From: Asterella californica
Lineage: Eukaryota > Streptophyta > Marchantiopsida > Marchantiales > Aytoniaceae
Length of the DNA: 64,000 nucleotides
Direction of reading: 5' to 3'
NCBI GenBank assembly: GCA_036924285.1
Contig: JAYKYS010000007.1
Span: 7,316,001-7,380,000 of the forward strand
The notes under the pieces are model-generated. The model saw nothing but the letters and a program-made list of their open reading frames with translations. It had not been told where the DNA came from and did not search any database. This document shows positions 10,301 through 22,000 of the stretch, one piece after another. Made by a program: the position numbers and the translations under genes. The number at the start of each line of letters is the position of its first letter. Position 1 is the stretch's first letter.

Positions 10301-12291
10301 TTCCTCCTGTTGGGGCACCAAAGGAGGAGGTTGTTGTTGCGCTAGAAGCGAACATACTTGCCATGATCGAGGCTGATCGTAAAATTACAGCTTTGAAAGG
10401 GCTACAGGTACCTACTAGCTGCAAATCTTCTCTACAGAAATATGATAACAGTTCGCTTTTAGGAAAACGTTTACTGTCGAGTTCAAAAGGTATAACGTCT
10501 GCAGTGGCCTTCGCACGTTGCTGCAATTCTGTCGCAGTGAACAAAGTCTGAGGCCACAACAGTTCTGAATTTTTGGAAATGAATTCGGTTTACGTCATCC
10601 TGTTTCATCTTCTTTCCAAGTCCAGTTTCAGAGTGGTCCTTGTCGCGAAGAACAAAGTCTGAGGCCACAAAAGTTCCGGATTTTTGGAAATGAATTCGGT
10701 TTACGTCATCCTGTTTCATCTTCTTTCCAAGTCCAGTTTCAGAAATTGACGTTTTTGCAAATCTCGTTCAGTTGGGTAGACGCCCCTTTGAATAGACATA
10801 ACCATATCTTTTGACGTTTTGGTTGCGTTCCGGTTGTGACGTGCCAATTTTGCTGGGATATGGATCTGGTGTTTGTACAGGGCCATATATGGAGAGTAGG
10901 ATTTCGGAAAGGAGAACTGCAAGGTGATGTGTACGAAGACGTTCCAGGAGCACTAGCCGAGTGGCACAGGAGGGGCACAAAGGTAAACATTTGTATTTAT
11001 CCGGTGGTAGTACACGCGTGCAGTTGCCTTTATGAGCAAACGCTCGGCGGTCTGAGAAGGCCTCTGCAGGCATTACCCCATGAGCGTTTTTCTCCATACT
11101 TTTCTTGTTTCTCTTCCAGCCATGATTAAGGTAGATGAGTCAATGGTTCCATCGATCTGTAGAAGCTAAAACCTAAACCTAAAGTTAAAGGTTTAGGTTT
11201 TAGCTTCTCGGCCACAATAACAATCGTGAGAGTTGTCGAACAAATAATATCCATGCATGCCGCGCTAAACTAAAGTTTGTAAGGTACTTGACTACATGTA
11301 TAATGGGATGGTATTGAACAGGATGGTAAGAAATCAAGCGAGGCATGGATGTTTATTGTTCGACAACTCATATGATTGTTATTGTGGCCTGAGAACTTAC
11401 TTCTCTCATGCCCCGAACGGTTCATGGTTGTCTTTTTCTTCTTGTCATTGCTGGTTATCAAGCGTCCGATCCGTGAGAGTAGTTCCTTCTGACAAAGTTC
11501 GGTCTAAACAGGTGTACATTTATTCCAGCGGTAGTCGTGAGGCCCAAAGGTTACTTTTTGGTAACACCAAGTACGGTGACTTGCGGCGCTATCTTTGTGG
11601 TTATTTCGATACCACTACCGGGTAAGTTTTAGTGTTGGAGTATCGATATTACAAGCTCCAGATTTTCGGACTGAGAACCAACCGGTACTGAAGTTGGAGG
11701 CAGAGAAGTCAACCAAGACCGTAGAAGACCGTATATTTTCACGTTGATATTAACTTAGATTGGTCATTTCGGTCGCTGGAGTCCCTTACACGTCAAATAA
11801 GTGGTGCTTGTGTAGACTATTGTGTTCGCAGAACTGATCTACTGTTTGATCACACAGGCCCAAACGAGAGGCACGGAGCTATGCAGAAATTTGTCTTTCC
11901 GTTGGCGTGGACAGTCCGTCGGATGTTTTGTTTGCAACTGATGTGCTAGCTGAAGCTGTTGCAGCAAAGGAGGCTGGTAAGTGTCGCCTGAGTTCAGATC
12001 AGATTCTTGTCGTACGGTTACTCCAAATCCGATATGTTCCCGTTGCAATTTAACTAAGCTTGCTAGTGGCACTTTTCATTGTTCTTAGTGCAGATTTTCG
12101 ATGGAACAACGGTGGAGGAGCTTACTTATTCTTAAGCTTTCCCTTGCCAGAAGGTGGGCAACCAAATTGACAGCTGCAGTCTGGTGTACCTTGACGCAGG
12201 TGTGAAAACTGTGCTTATGCTGCGCCCTGGAAACGTACCGCTCCCCCAAGGCCATGCGTTCGGGACCGCGAAGACTCTTGACGAGATCTAA
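7381..12291 (+). CDS. DEP1: bifunctional methylthioribulose-1-phosphate dehydratase / enolase-phosphatase (DEP1-like)
   Basis: Two consecutive steps of the methionine salvage (Yang) cycle are fused: MtnB dehydratase at the N-terminus and E1 enolase-phosphatase at the C-terminus. Exons: 7381-7717, 8095-8231, 8403-8498, 8686-8805, 9019-9108, 9450-9611, 9978-10133, 10258-10407, 10881-10982, 11512-11621, 11858-11976, 12200-12291. They join in frame to 556 residues ending in TAA. The class-II aldolase-like domain (about 65-290) has zinc ligands in IHSHG (His170, His172) and RNHG (His245), and Glu195 in THMEM. The HAD domain starts at about 315 with [10 protein letters not shown] (Asp320, Glu322), then [10 protein letters not shown] and [10 protein letters not shown]. 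Plant DEP1 proteins are about 507 residues. An internal ATG at 7531 would give 506, so the first 50 Arg/Ser-rich residues may be a leader or 5' UTR. Confidence 0.93.
9298..9350. repeat. short tandem duplication in DEP1 intron 5
   Basis: A 26-27 base unit (CTCAATCTCTTCCATCCTAA plus CACCATA) is repeated twice, head to tail, at about 9298-9323 and 9325-9350. Confidence 0.8.
10531..10742. repeat. tandem duplication in DEP1 intron 8, about 111-bp unit
   Basis: Two near-identical units start at 10531 and 10642. Each contains AACAAAGTCTGAGGCCACAA, a GAATTCGGTTTACGTCATCC block and TTTCCAAGTCCAGTTTCAGA. Only a few substitutions separate them, so the duplication is fairly recent. It lies wholly in the intron between 10408 and 10880. 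Confidence 0.9.
11161..11208. repeat. perfect inverted repeat in DEP1 intron 9
   Basis: Arms of 20 bases (11161-11180 and 11189-11208) are perfectly complementary around an 8-base spacer. The arms contain CCTAAACCT, which resembles a telomere-type repeat. This hairpin lies immediately next to the larger fold-back at 11210-11389. Confidence 0.85.
11210..11389. repeat. fold-back (MITE-like or precursor-like) hairpin in DEP1 intron 9
   Basis: The left arm (about 11210-11260) begins GGCCACAATAACAATC. The right arm (about 11341-11389) is its reverse complement over about 50 bases with a handful of mismatches, including GTTGTCGAACAA in both. The loop is about 80 bases. Size and shape fit either a small fold-back transposon or a plant small-RNA precursor. 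No target-site duplication was obvious. Confidence 0.75.
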
Positions 12292-13030
12292 GGCCAGAAA
12301 TATAGAGAAACTCTCATTCTTGAGGCAGTCCGTCGACCGGCTTACTGGTTTCACAGACTCTGTACACCAGTGTAGACATATAGAGAGTAGTTGCAGACTT
12401 GATAACATTTCTGTCGTAGTTGTGAGGGCCAGGAGGAGCACTTGAAAGTGACGCTGGTATCCTCCGGATGATTTGTTTAGCGCAGGTTTGCAAATGTTTT
12501 GGCCCAGCTTTGCAGTGCAGCCTGAGTGATCAGAGTACCAGACTCCATATCTCTCCTCCGAGTCGGTAGGTTATTACCATGATGTGCTCTGGATTGGTGG
12601 AAGCTTAACGGTTGATAACTTATATTGCGCGGTTACCTTTATCCGTCTATAGGCTGTCTTGGAATGAAGGACTAGATAATCTCCACAAGGAAGTGGCATG
12701 CAAGCGATACACTCTCATTGCGTACAGCCGTGCTGCGATTCTGGAAGTGGACAGAAGTTAGAAGTGATGACATATTGGCTTATATTACCGTCTACAATTA
12801 CGGTTGTTTGTTACAGAGGAAGCTGGTCGTGTTACTGATCATCATAATCAAACCACCAGCAGGTTTAATCATTAAATCAAGGCCAAGGGCACACTGAGCG
12901 GGATTCCACATTCTCGCGAATCGTTCATCTAGTGTCAGACAGATATCGAAGACTGAGTTCTGGCAGTCTCCGGTATTATAGATGAGAACCAGAAGGTCGG
13001 CAGTTCTCCACCACCTGAGGTTAACTGAGC
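12292..13030. other. intergenic, convergent 3' ends
   Basis: This stretch lies between the stop of the DEP1-like gene (+) and the stop of the CLD1-like gene (-). It must hold both 3' UTRs. I see no further ORF with recognisable content and no RNA gene. Confidence 0.6.
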
Positions 13031-15687
13031 TTATGCGAATAGGGAAGCCAACCAAGGGAGAAGTTTTTCATGAACCAGCTCAGGTCTGTCATCATGAGGA
13101 CAGTGTCCAACATTCGGTAGCACGTTTAACTGCACATTTGGTGCAGACGATGCGTATTCTGTAATCCACCTGCCTACCGGCCCATCAAGCGGAGTGAAGG
13201 GATCATCATCTCCCCATATCACTAAAACAGGATGGGTTATCTTCGGCAGCAGTGTCTGGGGCTTTGGTCCCGGCGGACCTGAATTGATCGTTATAAAGGC
13301 GTTCAGCGCTCCCGGATCACTCGCAGGCGTGCGTATTACCTGTGTTAAGCAAGGTAAAGCCCAAGTCAGTGTTAAACACCACGGACCTCAACAAGACAGG
13401 AGCAGGAATGCACGACTGCTGCTCTACTTATGAGTGAGTCCATGGTTGTCGAAGAAACTCACAGTTCTTGCAGAAGGCAAGAACTGTGAGTAACTGATCA
13501 GTAAAACACTTCAGTCATGCTTCCATGGTGCGTACGTATAACAGTAAAACACTTCAGTCATGCTTCCATGGTGTGTACGATCAGTTTGTGCGGTACTTAC
13601 CTGTACAAGCTCGTCATCCACTGCGTCCTTATTGTTATAGACAGATTGCAGCACATTCCTGATGTTATCGCTGTATCGTGAGTCAGGCAAGGCAGTATTA
13701 GCAACTTACATGCCCGATATACAAATGTATCAGTAAGCAAAAAGGGTGATTCCGTCGTCTAGAGAAGCCAAAGCTGGACCTGGATTGCCCCTGCCTCAAC
13801 ATGTCCCTCGACTCTGGAAAGAGCCAAGCGATTAAGTGTATCATTAAGTGAAACGGGTGATTCCATCGTCTAGAGGCCAAAGCTGGACCTAGGTTGCCCT
13901 GGTCTCAACATGTCCCTCGACTCTGAGAAGAGCCAAGGTCTGGCCGGATCTATAGAATACTCTCGAAATCGTTTTCGATCTAGGTTCTAGAAAGCGTTTT
14001 TTGTCAGGAGCCTGTTGTCGCGTAGATGTGCTGTACCTAGATTTTATACGCTCGAACAGGCGGGCAGCAAGAGCGGGTATGCTGAGAATGAAGTCGATAA
14101 GCCATAGAATAGGGAGGAGTAATTTCAGTCGCCAGTCATCTGTAACGGCTTTGTTGTTCATTCCTCCAGCGCAGTTGATCAGCACCGTCCCTCGCACCAA
14201 CCCATCAGGTGCTTCTGCGTGGAGTTAACAAGTTCTTTAGTGGGAAAGTAAAGATCTGACAATCCAAGCTCCGCCCCGTATCCAACTCCCAGGAATACAA
14301 GAGATCTTCAGCTAAAGCAGTTGTAAAGAGAACAAAATAATCCAGTAGACCTCAACCTGCTGAGGTGATCAAGCATGCCAAGCTGCCAATGGAGTTGCCG
14401 ATGAGTACAACCGGTGAACCAACGACCTCCTTCACAAAGTCTGTCAGCAGCTGTAAGAACAAGAGTCCAACATATCAGATCGAAGCGAGGACAGTGGATA
14501 CAGACGAACACTATCTGAACAGTATTCAGATCTGGACACATCTGGTGAGCATACAGATGTGAGCACACTAAGTGAAAAAATCCGTTTTGAAGGCTTATCG
14601 GATTCTTGAAGTGGGTACTAACAGACACATACTATTACGAATCCGAGTGGACGCTTGGCAGGAAGTTCTGGAAGTGTGAACAACGCAAGAAAACTTCAAC
14701 AGTGGCAGCAACAAGTCATCAGTTCAACAGTCACACATATGAGCTGACCTTGAAAGGGGTTGAGAACATGCCTCGGCCCAGGTTTCCATGGTGTATCTGA
14801 AGCCCATTGGCTTATCAGAAGCCCCGAATCCTAGAAGGTCAATAGCATAAACTGTGTTGGTCCTCGCCAGCACTCCGATATTCCTGCACACATACAGGTT
14901 CAAACAATGCCCCTGAGGAATGGTACATCCGGATGTACTTGCAGAACCCATCACGTGAATCGATATCACAGGGATCGCCTGCAGATAAAACCGCTCGGCA
15001 ACTACCCTTGCATTGACACGAATTTCTGAGAAGGATCCCGTGTCAAGCCATTCACGTTGATACTGAAGAAGCAGAAAGAATTTACTTGCGCCAATGGCCG
15101 ATGGAAGCCCCGAAACCATGCACCAGAAAAACAGCTGGTCCCGATCCTTGAGACACATAGTTGATGGAATGCCCTCTCCAGTTCCATTTCTTACAATTGG
15201 CGTAGATTGCGGCCAGTTCCTCACTTATGTAGGACTTGTCACCAATAGTAACACTATCACCTACGGTCTCCTGCTCTTGTTGTTTCTGTTTCACTATATC
15301 CACCACTTTCTCCACCGCGCTCACTTCCTCGGACCTCAAAGCTACGGTGGCTGCTGCAGTTCCTTCCGGACTGTCCACTGCCTTATCGACAAATTTCTCA
15401 TTATCAACCTCTGTTTGAGTCTTGCCCTCTCCATCATCAGAAGAAGCTTTCACAAGAGATGAAGAGTTCACATTCCTCTGGAATGGAGTCACGTCACGAA
15501 CTGCGCTCAACAACTTCTTGCGCGTACTCGAAAACTTCAATGCGCTGCAGCTGCCCACCCTTAAGTTCTTGCAACCTGAATTCGATCTGGGAATTCCTCG
15601 AGCAGCAGCTGCAGACCGTACCGAAGAAGGGCTGGAGACGGACCCGAGGATGATGGATGACGCGCAGGTAACAGCCATGGCTGCCAT
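13031..15687 (-). CDS. CLD1: plastid alpha/beta hydrolase, chlorophyll dephytylase (CLD1)-like
   Basis: CLD1 removes the phytol tail of chlorophyll during photosystem II turnover. Function here is inferred from family similarity. Exons on the minus strand: 15687-15086, 14883-14772, 14450-14357, 14214-14037, 13670-13601, 13339-13031. They join to 454 residues. The first 80 or so residues are Ser/Ala/Arg-rich and fit a chloroplast transit peptide; an acidic linker follows. The hydrolase fold shows the oxyanion block LVHGFGAS (about 190-197), AIDLLGFGASDKP, the nucleophile elbow GNSIGS (Ser258), NCAGGMNNKAV, WGDDDPFTPLDGPVG (Asp396-398), and the catalytic His431 in GHCPHDDRPELVHE. The intron after exon 2 has a GC donor (GAG/GCATGT), needed to keep the frame. 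It is divergent from the EttA-like gene across 381 bases. Confidence 0.88.
13457..13491. repeat. perfect 15-bp inverted repeat in CLD1-like intron 5
   Basis: Arms 13457-13471 and 13477-13491 are exact reverse complements around a 5-base spacer (AGAAG). The hairpin lies inside the intron 13340-13600, next to a short tandem duplication. Confidence 0.85.
13500..13579. repeat. tandem duplication in CLD1-like intron 5
   Basis: A 37-base block (starting AGTAAAACACTTCAGTCATG) is repeated at 13500-13536 and 13543-13579, spacing 43, with one mismatch. Confidence 0.85.
13726..13941. repeat. tandem duplication in CLD1-like intron 4, about 111-bp unit
   Basis: Units start at 13726 and 13837. They share GGGTGATTCC, CGTCTAGAG, GCCAAAGCTGGACCT and CAACATGTCCCTCGACTCTG, with about ten differences. 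The array lies inside the intron 13671-14036. Confidence 0.85.
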
Positions 15688-16068
15688 TCAGAAGATTCTC
15701 CTGCAAAGTCTGAGGGCCATGCACTTTCTTGTTGACATACAGCTGCGTACTACTCTCGTGGGGGTGAGGGTCCCCCAATTGTCCGGAGCATCAGTTATTG
15801 GTTGAAAATGGCCCTTGACAGACAGACGTGGCAGACACATGAATGAATTTGCCTCCCAGTGACCTTATCCGTAGAGTCATTCATGGGCAAGATTGTCCAG
15901 AACTTTAATAGCAGATATATAAACCCCGAGAAAAAAGACCAAAAGGGAAGTGTCACTTTCTGGCAGGGATCTTAACCCTTCCGAGAGACGACGTCCTGGG
16001 AAAGTGCTTCTGCAGCTGAAGGTTGGGTGGGTTTAGACAGACCGGAGGTTTTGAGATTTGTCGAGGGA
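15688..16068. promoter_or_regulatory. shared divergent promoter of the CLD1-like and EttA-like genes
   Basis: Only 381 bases separate the two start codons, which point away from each other. A good TATA box, AGATATATAAACC at 15913-15925, is oriented for the EttA-like gene and leaves a 5' UTR of roughly 110-120 bases. I do not see an equally clear TATA element for the opposite gene. Both products are predicted plastid proteins, so co-regulation is plausible but not shown. Confidence 0.6.
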
Positions 16069-19000
16069 ATGGCGATGGCTGTGGCCATAGCGGGAGCAAA
16101 AGCCCCGCCACTGCAGCTGGGTTCGGACTTTTTGGGAGCGAAACTCAGGTCTCAGGATGCAGGTTCCACGATTTCTCTAGCGGCAGGAAATGGCCCGGCG
16201 TCACGTTATTCGAAGGGTGGAATGCGGGTGTTCGCCATGGCTAAGAAAGGGAGTAAAAAAGCTGGCGGGGGTGCCGTTCAGAAGGAGAAGAGCAGTGGCT
16301 CGAGAGGTGGCGGTGCTGGCGTTGCCGATAAAGGAACACCCTACGAGAATGAGACTCGACGTATCATTCTTAGCTTGCGGAACATCCGTAAGGTAGTCCA
16401 AATTTCATCTATTGCGTTTCGAGTAGTCCACAATCCTGAACATTACAGTGTCGTCTTTCGACTTTCCGAGGGCCCATTGTGAATTGAAGTTACACTGCAG
16501 CATAATAACAATTAATCTGGCTCATCACAGTCTTGCTTAGTGCCATAACTTAATATAAGGTCATTCCAGTGCTTCTCCAATATCCATCATAGGCACAGAA
16601 GATATGCTGATGTAGTCGCCTAGAAGGTTTAAGATCTATCGTATTTTAACGTTTTTCACATCCATGAGCAGCTTAAATGAGCTCGACATTCAGTAATTTA
16701 ATTGTAGGACATGCCCTTCAAAGGCATATATTCAGATATCATGAGGTGTTTCAGTGCACACCTACTTATTACCTACAGCTGTGTCCGTGACTTTTGTTGC
16801 GAGAATTGCTTCTAACCTCTACCTTCTTCATGGTTGACACTCTGGTGTTAATTGTTGGCTTGATTATTCCCGGATGCCTCCTGTTTGCTTCTCCAGACGA
16901 TGTATTTTGTATTTCCTGTATGTTTATGTTCGTCAGTTTCTAGATAACCTGCCCTTCATGTTCTCTGTTTTCCGACTGGTCGCTCTATATTATAGTTATA
17001 GCTGCTCTCTCGCTCAGATCGTTAGGCATCGCAATTTGTACTTGTCTTCTGTCTTACAGCCACCAGGGGTCCATCTTGGTTATGTGCTTCCCTACACATT
17101 TCCTCTTGGCCCGACCTCGGTTATATACATTAGCATACATGTTACCACTCTTTGTTACTCACTTCGTACTTGCATGGGTTCAAAACTATTTGGGGGTTAC
17201 CTAAGTGTGCGGACGAAGTTACTGTTTTCTCAGAAAGCTGCTTTACCCGTGTACCAATATATATCATGACCCAGTTAATTGCTCGAATCAACCTGCGAGC
17301 GACATGTAGAAAGTCATTTCCAGTGGGCATTTGTTTCCGCCTATGATCAGTTTTCCCGGTTCATCTCTAGAACGACTGGAAGAAACCGTTTACTGAAATG
17401 AAATATTCCAGGGAATGTGGAATGGGTGCATTTCTCTGCGAATTGTTAATGATGGGCTCGCTGACCAGTGCAGGTGACGCCGATGGGAAAGGAGATATTG
17501 AAGAACATAAACGTCGGAATGTACTTGGGTGCTAAGATTGGGTTGTTGGGACCAAACGGTGCTGGAAAGAGTTCTTTGATTAAGATCCTAGCAGGTGTTG
17601 ATAAATCTTTCGATGGTGATTATTATCTGGACCCCAACATGAAACTGGGGTATCTTCCTCAGGTACAGTGAACTTTGGCCAAGGCCATGAATCGTTTCCT
17701 AGTCGAACAGAACACACATTTTCTGCTTGAATCCACATAAACAGACCGGAATATTTTCTGAAACCTGACAGTCGCTTGCTCTGCGCAGGAGCCAGAGTTA
17801 AATGATGGGGATACTGTGATGAGTAACATTGAGGTGAGCTATAAGCTGAAACTCCCTCAGTCAACATGCACCTTTCGTTCTTCGTGTTACTACTCACAAA
17901 AGCAATTGATATTGGTGTGCAGCCAGCTCTTGCTTCAACTCGACAGCTACTCGGTGATTTTGAGCAGGTACATCGGCTGTTATATTTCTGAAGAACTGTG
18001 CCACGGATTGTGCAATCAAAGGACTCATTGGTTCAAGCGGTGTGAGGCTGCATTGTTGCCTGTGGAAAGACAATCGTTGACGTGTTGTTCACCATGCAGG
18101 TCAGTTTAGATATGGCTGATCCAAAAGCGGACATGGACAAGTTAATGAACAAGATGGAGCGCTTGCAGAATGCTCTGGATGCATGCAATGGTTGGGAGCT
18201 CGAACGGCAACTTGAGGTGTGCCATCAGACCTCTAAAAATATTCAACGTCCCTATACTAAACCAATCGGTCGTTTCACACTGTTGTCCACGGGTCTCAGT
18301 GCCATAACAGAACGTTCCAGTGTCATGGATGTACCAAGGATAGAACTAAGACTTTTGGAATGCAATGAGCTAATCATGGTCAAGTGTTTACTCACCTGCT
18401 AATGCCATTCCTGTTAATGTGCGCAGAATGCCTTAAACGCACTTCGATGTCCTGCCGGAGATGCACTTGTCAAAAACCTTAGTGGAGGAGAGCGCAGGCG
18501 TGTTGCCCTTGCGCGGCTTCTGCTGCAGGTCCATTTCGGAGCAAGTTTTGTCACTGCTTTGGGTTTCCCTCTGGCGTCTATTTTGCTCACTAGAGGCGGT
18601 TTCCCTTGCTGCCAGTTCTTGACACTCCCATTCTGGCTAAACTAAATGGACCTTCATTTTGTTGGTATCAACAGACACCGGACATCCTTTTGCTGGACGA
18701 GCCGACCAATCATTTGGATGCGGAATCAGTTGCATGGCTGGAGCGATATCTCGCGGATTTTAAGGGAACAGTTGTTGCAATTACACACGATCGTTACTTT
18801 CTGGACAATGTTTGTTCTACCTCCTTTTCCCGTGATTTTTATGCATTGTTTTCCCGTTTCAGTTCTCACCAATCATCTTGCTTCCGTGGTAGTAGCACTT
18901 ATTCCTCATCGGAAAAGAGTCAAAAGTTTTATGACGGTTCTTTTGTTCAGCTTTTCTCGATGTAACCAACCTTGTATCTTTGACAGGTAGCTGGATGGAT

Positions 19001-22000
19001 TCTGGAGCTGGACAGGGGCCAGGGTATTCCATTTGAAGGCAATTACTCAGCCTGGCTAGAAGCCAAGGTCAGTATTCGTAGTGAAAACTCACCGTACAGT
19101 CATTATCAGAATTTAGCTTCTCGAAAAGAAGCGGCATAGGATCTGTACAAAGCACTTGTTTCCAGATGAATTTTGGCATACAATTTTTTGGTCCCAGTGT
19201 ACTTATCTTCTCGACAGTGACATCTTCTGGGATTGTCCTTATGTTGGTTCTCACGGGTAAATGATATGTATCTGGTTTTCTCTGGTTGCACAGGCCTGTA
19301 ATCGCATTACGACACTGTGACCTTTCTCTGATGATTTTGACCCCTGAATGCAGGCGAAACGACTGGAGGTGGAAGAAAAACATCAATCAGCTCTGCAACG
19401 GACAATGGCTCGGGAACTTGAATGGATCAGACAAAATGCCAAAGGGCAACAGAAGAAGGGGAAGGTGCGTCTTCTTGTACATCAACCTTACAGGTTGCAA
19501 CAGATGTTCGTGTGAATTCAGTGTGCTTCGGGTCTAGTGATTGGGCTGCTAAAACAGGAGTAAACTCAGTTTCCTTCATTCTTATCGACTGGTCTAGGCA
19601 CGAGAGAGGGCCTACGATGAATTGCTGCGAAAGGCTGGCGAATATCAAAAGTCTGAAAAGTTGGAGTCCATGTTTTTTCCACAAGGACCCCGACTTGGAA
19701 ATGTTGTTGTGGAAGCTCAAGCTCTCCAGAAAGGTTTCAATGGACGCCTGTTGGTAGATGGGCTTTCATTCAATCTTCCTCCTGGAGGTGAGTATTCACC
19801 TTTCCTCCAGATCCGGGCTGGTTACCTTTTCTGTGGGGACCTTGGTAGAAAAGTTATTTCGTGTTCAGTTTGCTTTCTCACTGTTTTGCCTTTAACTAGG
19901 TGCGAACTCTGGACTGATTAGCAGTGTACTCTAAACTGACACGACTGAGGCAGATCATTCTGGTTGATGCTACTAATATGTAGGACGTGAATCCTAAGTA
20001 GTTACTACCAGCTACAAGCTCTGTACGAGGTTATTTCTCTATTATACGGAGAATGAATCTGGCGAGCACTGATGTTTGGATGCTGCTACGATGTTCAGGT
20101 GTGGTTGGAATCGTTGGGGGAAATGGAGCAGGCAAGACAACTCTGTTTCGAATGATTATGGGCCAGGTATCAGAGATATTTCGAGTCATAAAAATCCAAG
20201 CAGATCCTTGTTTGCACAGTATGTCACAGAGCTGAAATTTATAAGTATGTACTGCCCTGTGGCAAGAGAACAAAAGCCCACTCGGAAGCTGTATTGGACG
20301 GGTTGAACATGTGCAGGACACGCCAGATGGTGGTTATTTAAGAGTAGGGGATACAGTCGTGCCACTCTATGTGGATCAGTCTCGAGATTCGCTGGACGGA
20401 GAGAAAACTGTTTTCGAGGAGATCACAGGCGGATTGGAGGAGATTTCACTAGGTGAGGCTACTTGTCACGCCTGGCCTATCATTACACATTTTCTGTCAG
20501 TTAGATCGACTGGCTCTTGGAACACGGGTCTTTGCTTGTTGCTTGCTCTGGTTTCCATCTTTTAGTCCTATGACTAAGATGCTCCTCTCTAACATTCCTT
20601 GATAAGGTTGAGGGTTTATACCCTCCCTTACTGTACTTACTCGTATCAGTTTGTTTGCCCATACCGTTCTGCTTTAACTGTCACTGTATTCCACTGTCAC
20701 TTTCTTAATATACGGCTCTTTAATGTCTGCTTTGTTTCTCGATTAAATTTCTGGATTCCAAGCATGATATATGCCGAATATATATATAGTCGGCTGATAT
20801 GGTAGGAGATTTACCTGCACGCTACCTACGCTATTCTATGCTCGATGTATCTCTGTTGTTAAATCTTTCTCTGCTATCCTTCTTGTTGGATTATCTGCTT
20901 TATATCAACTCCCAGAAATTATGGATTTTGACGCATGTTGTGCTTGGAGGATTAGCTACATTCATTCCGTCTCGTCTATGCTAGCTTTTCAGCGAAGATT
21001 ATTGACTTACTTTTGCGGAATGTACGCTGCTATTTTAAAGAGTATCACCTACACAGTGCACAGAGGATAACATTGCAGTGGAAGTATTGACAGTATTCTC
21101 AGCCCGGCCGGGGGTTTTGTCAAAGCAGGTTGCCTTAAATTACGCTTAGATTAATCAGCCTATAAAAGTCATTTGTATTTTTTGACCTTACCAGGGCCTG
21201 TTCTTTCTATTGATGTGTACGTCTCTGGGTTTCCCTTGGGTCTTGATGGAAAGGCTACGGCATGCAGTTCTTAGTGAGTACATCTTCTCGGGGTTTCAAA
21301 CTCACGGGTTACCTTGAAGCATATGTGGCTAGGTCTTGCATGCGCTGCCAACCGGCATTATATCTCTGTTAGTAACCTTTTTGAATTGATTACGATCTCT
21401 TGAACAACTAGTGTAGTATCATGATGCACCTTCTGCATCAACTAAAGCAGAAGTTCTCGTGGTTCCAAGATACTGGATTACACTAGAGACATGCCGACGT
21501 TGGCATTGGCTTTCACGTACGCATCATGTGTTTACATTTCTCAAGCAATGTTCATTTTCACTCACTCACCGTAACTATTCTGTGGTTTCAGGTGAACGAA
21601 GAGTGAACGCTCGAGCTTACTGCACATGGTTCAATTTCAGAAGTGCGGACCAGCAGAAGAAAGTGAGCAACCTGTCAGGTGGAGAGCGCAACAGGTACTT
21701 ACAGAGTTCAAAAGTCTTGAATTTAGTTTTTGGTTTTGTCCTCCTCCTAAGGAGGGCGATTAGAGTCGAGTCTACTGTCGCGTTCTTTGGGTCAGGCCAA
21801 CATAGTACTGCCTGTTTCCGGATGGCGTGGGATGCGCAGGTTGCAGTTAGCGAAAGTGATGAAGAAAGGTGGGAACCTGTTGTTGCTCGATGAACCTACA
21901 AACGACCTTGATGTTGACACACTACGATCCTTGGAAGACGCAATCATAAACTTTGCAGGTACCCACCCAACCAGTAACGTCTTTGCGAAAGACGAGGAGC

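Noticed and set aside
11166..11203. Interstitial telomere repeat
   Set aside because: CCTAAACCT occurs once per arm of a palindrome and is not a tandem run of CCCTAAA units.
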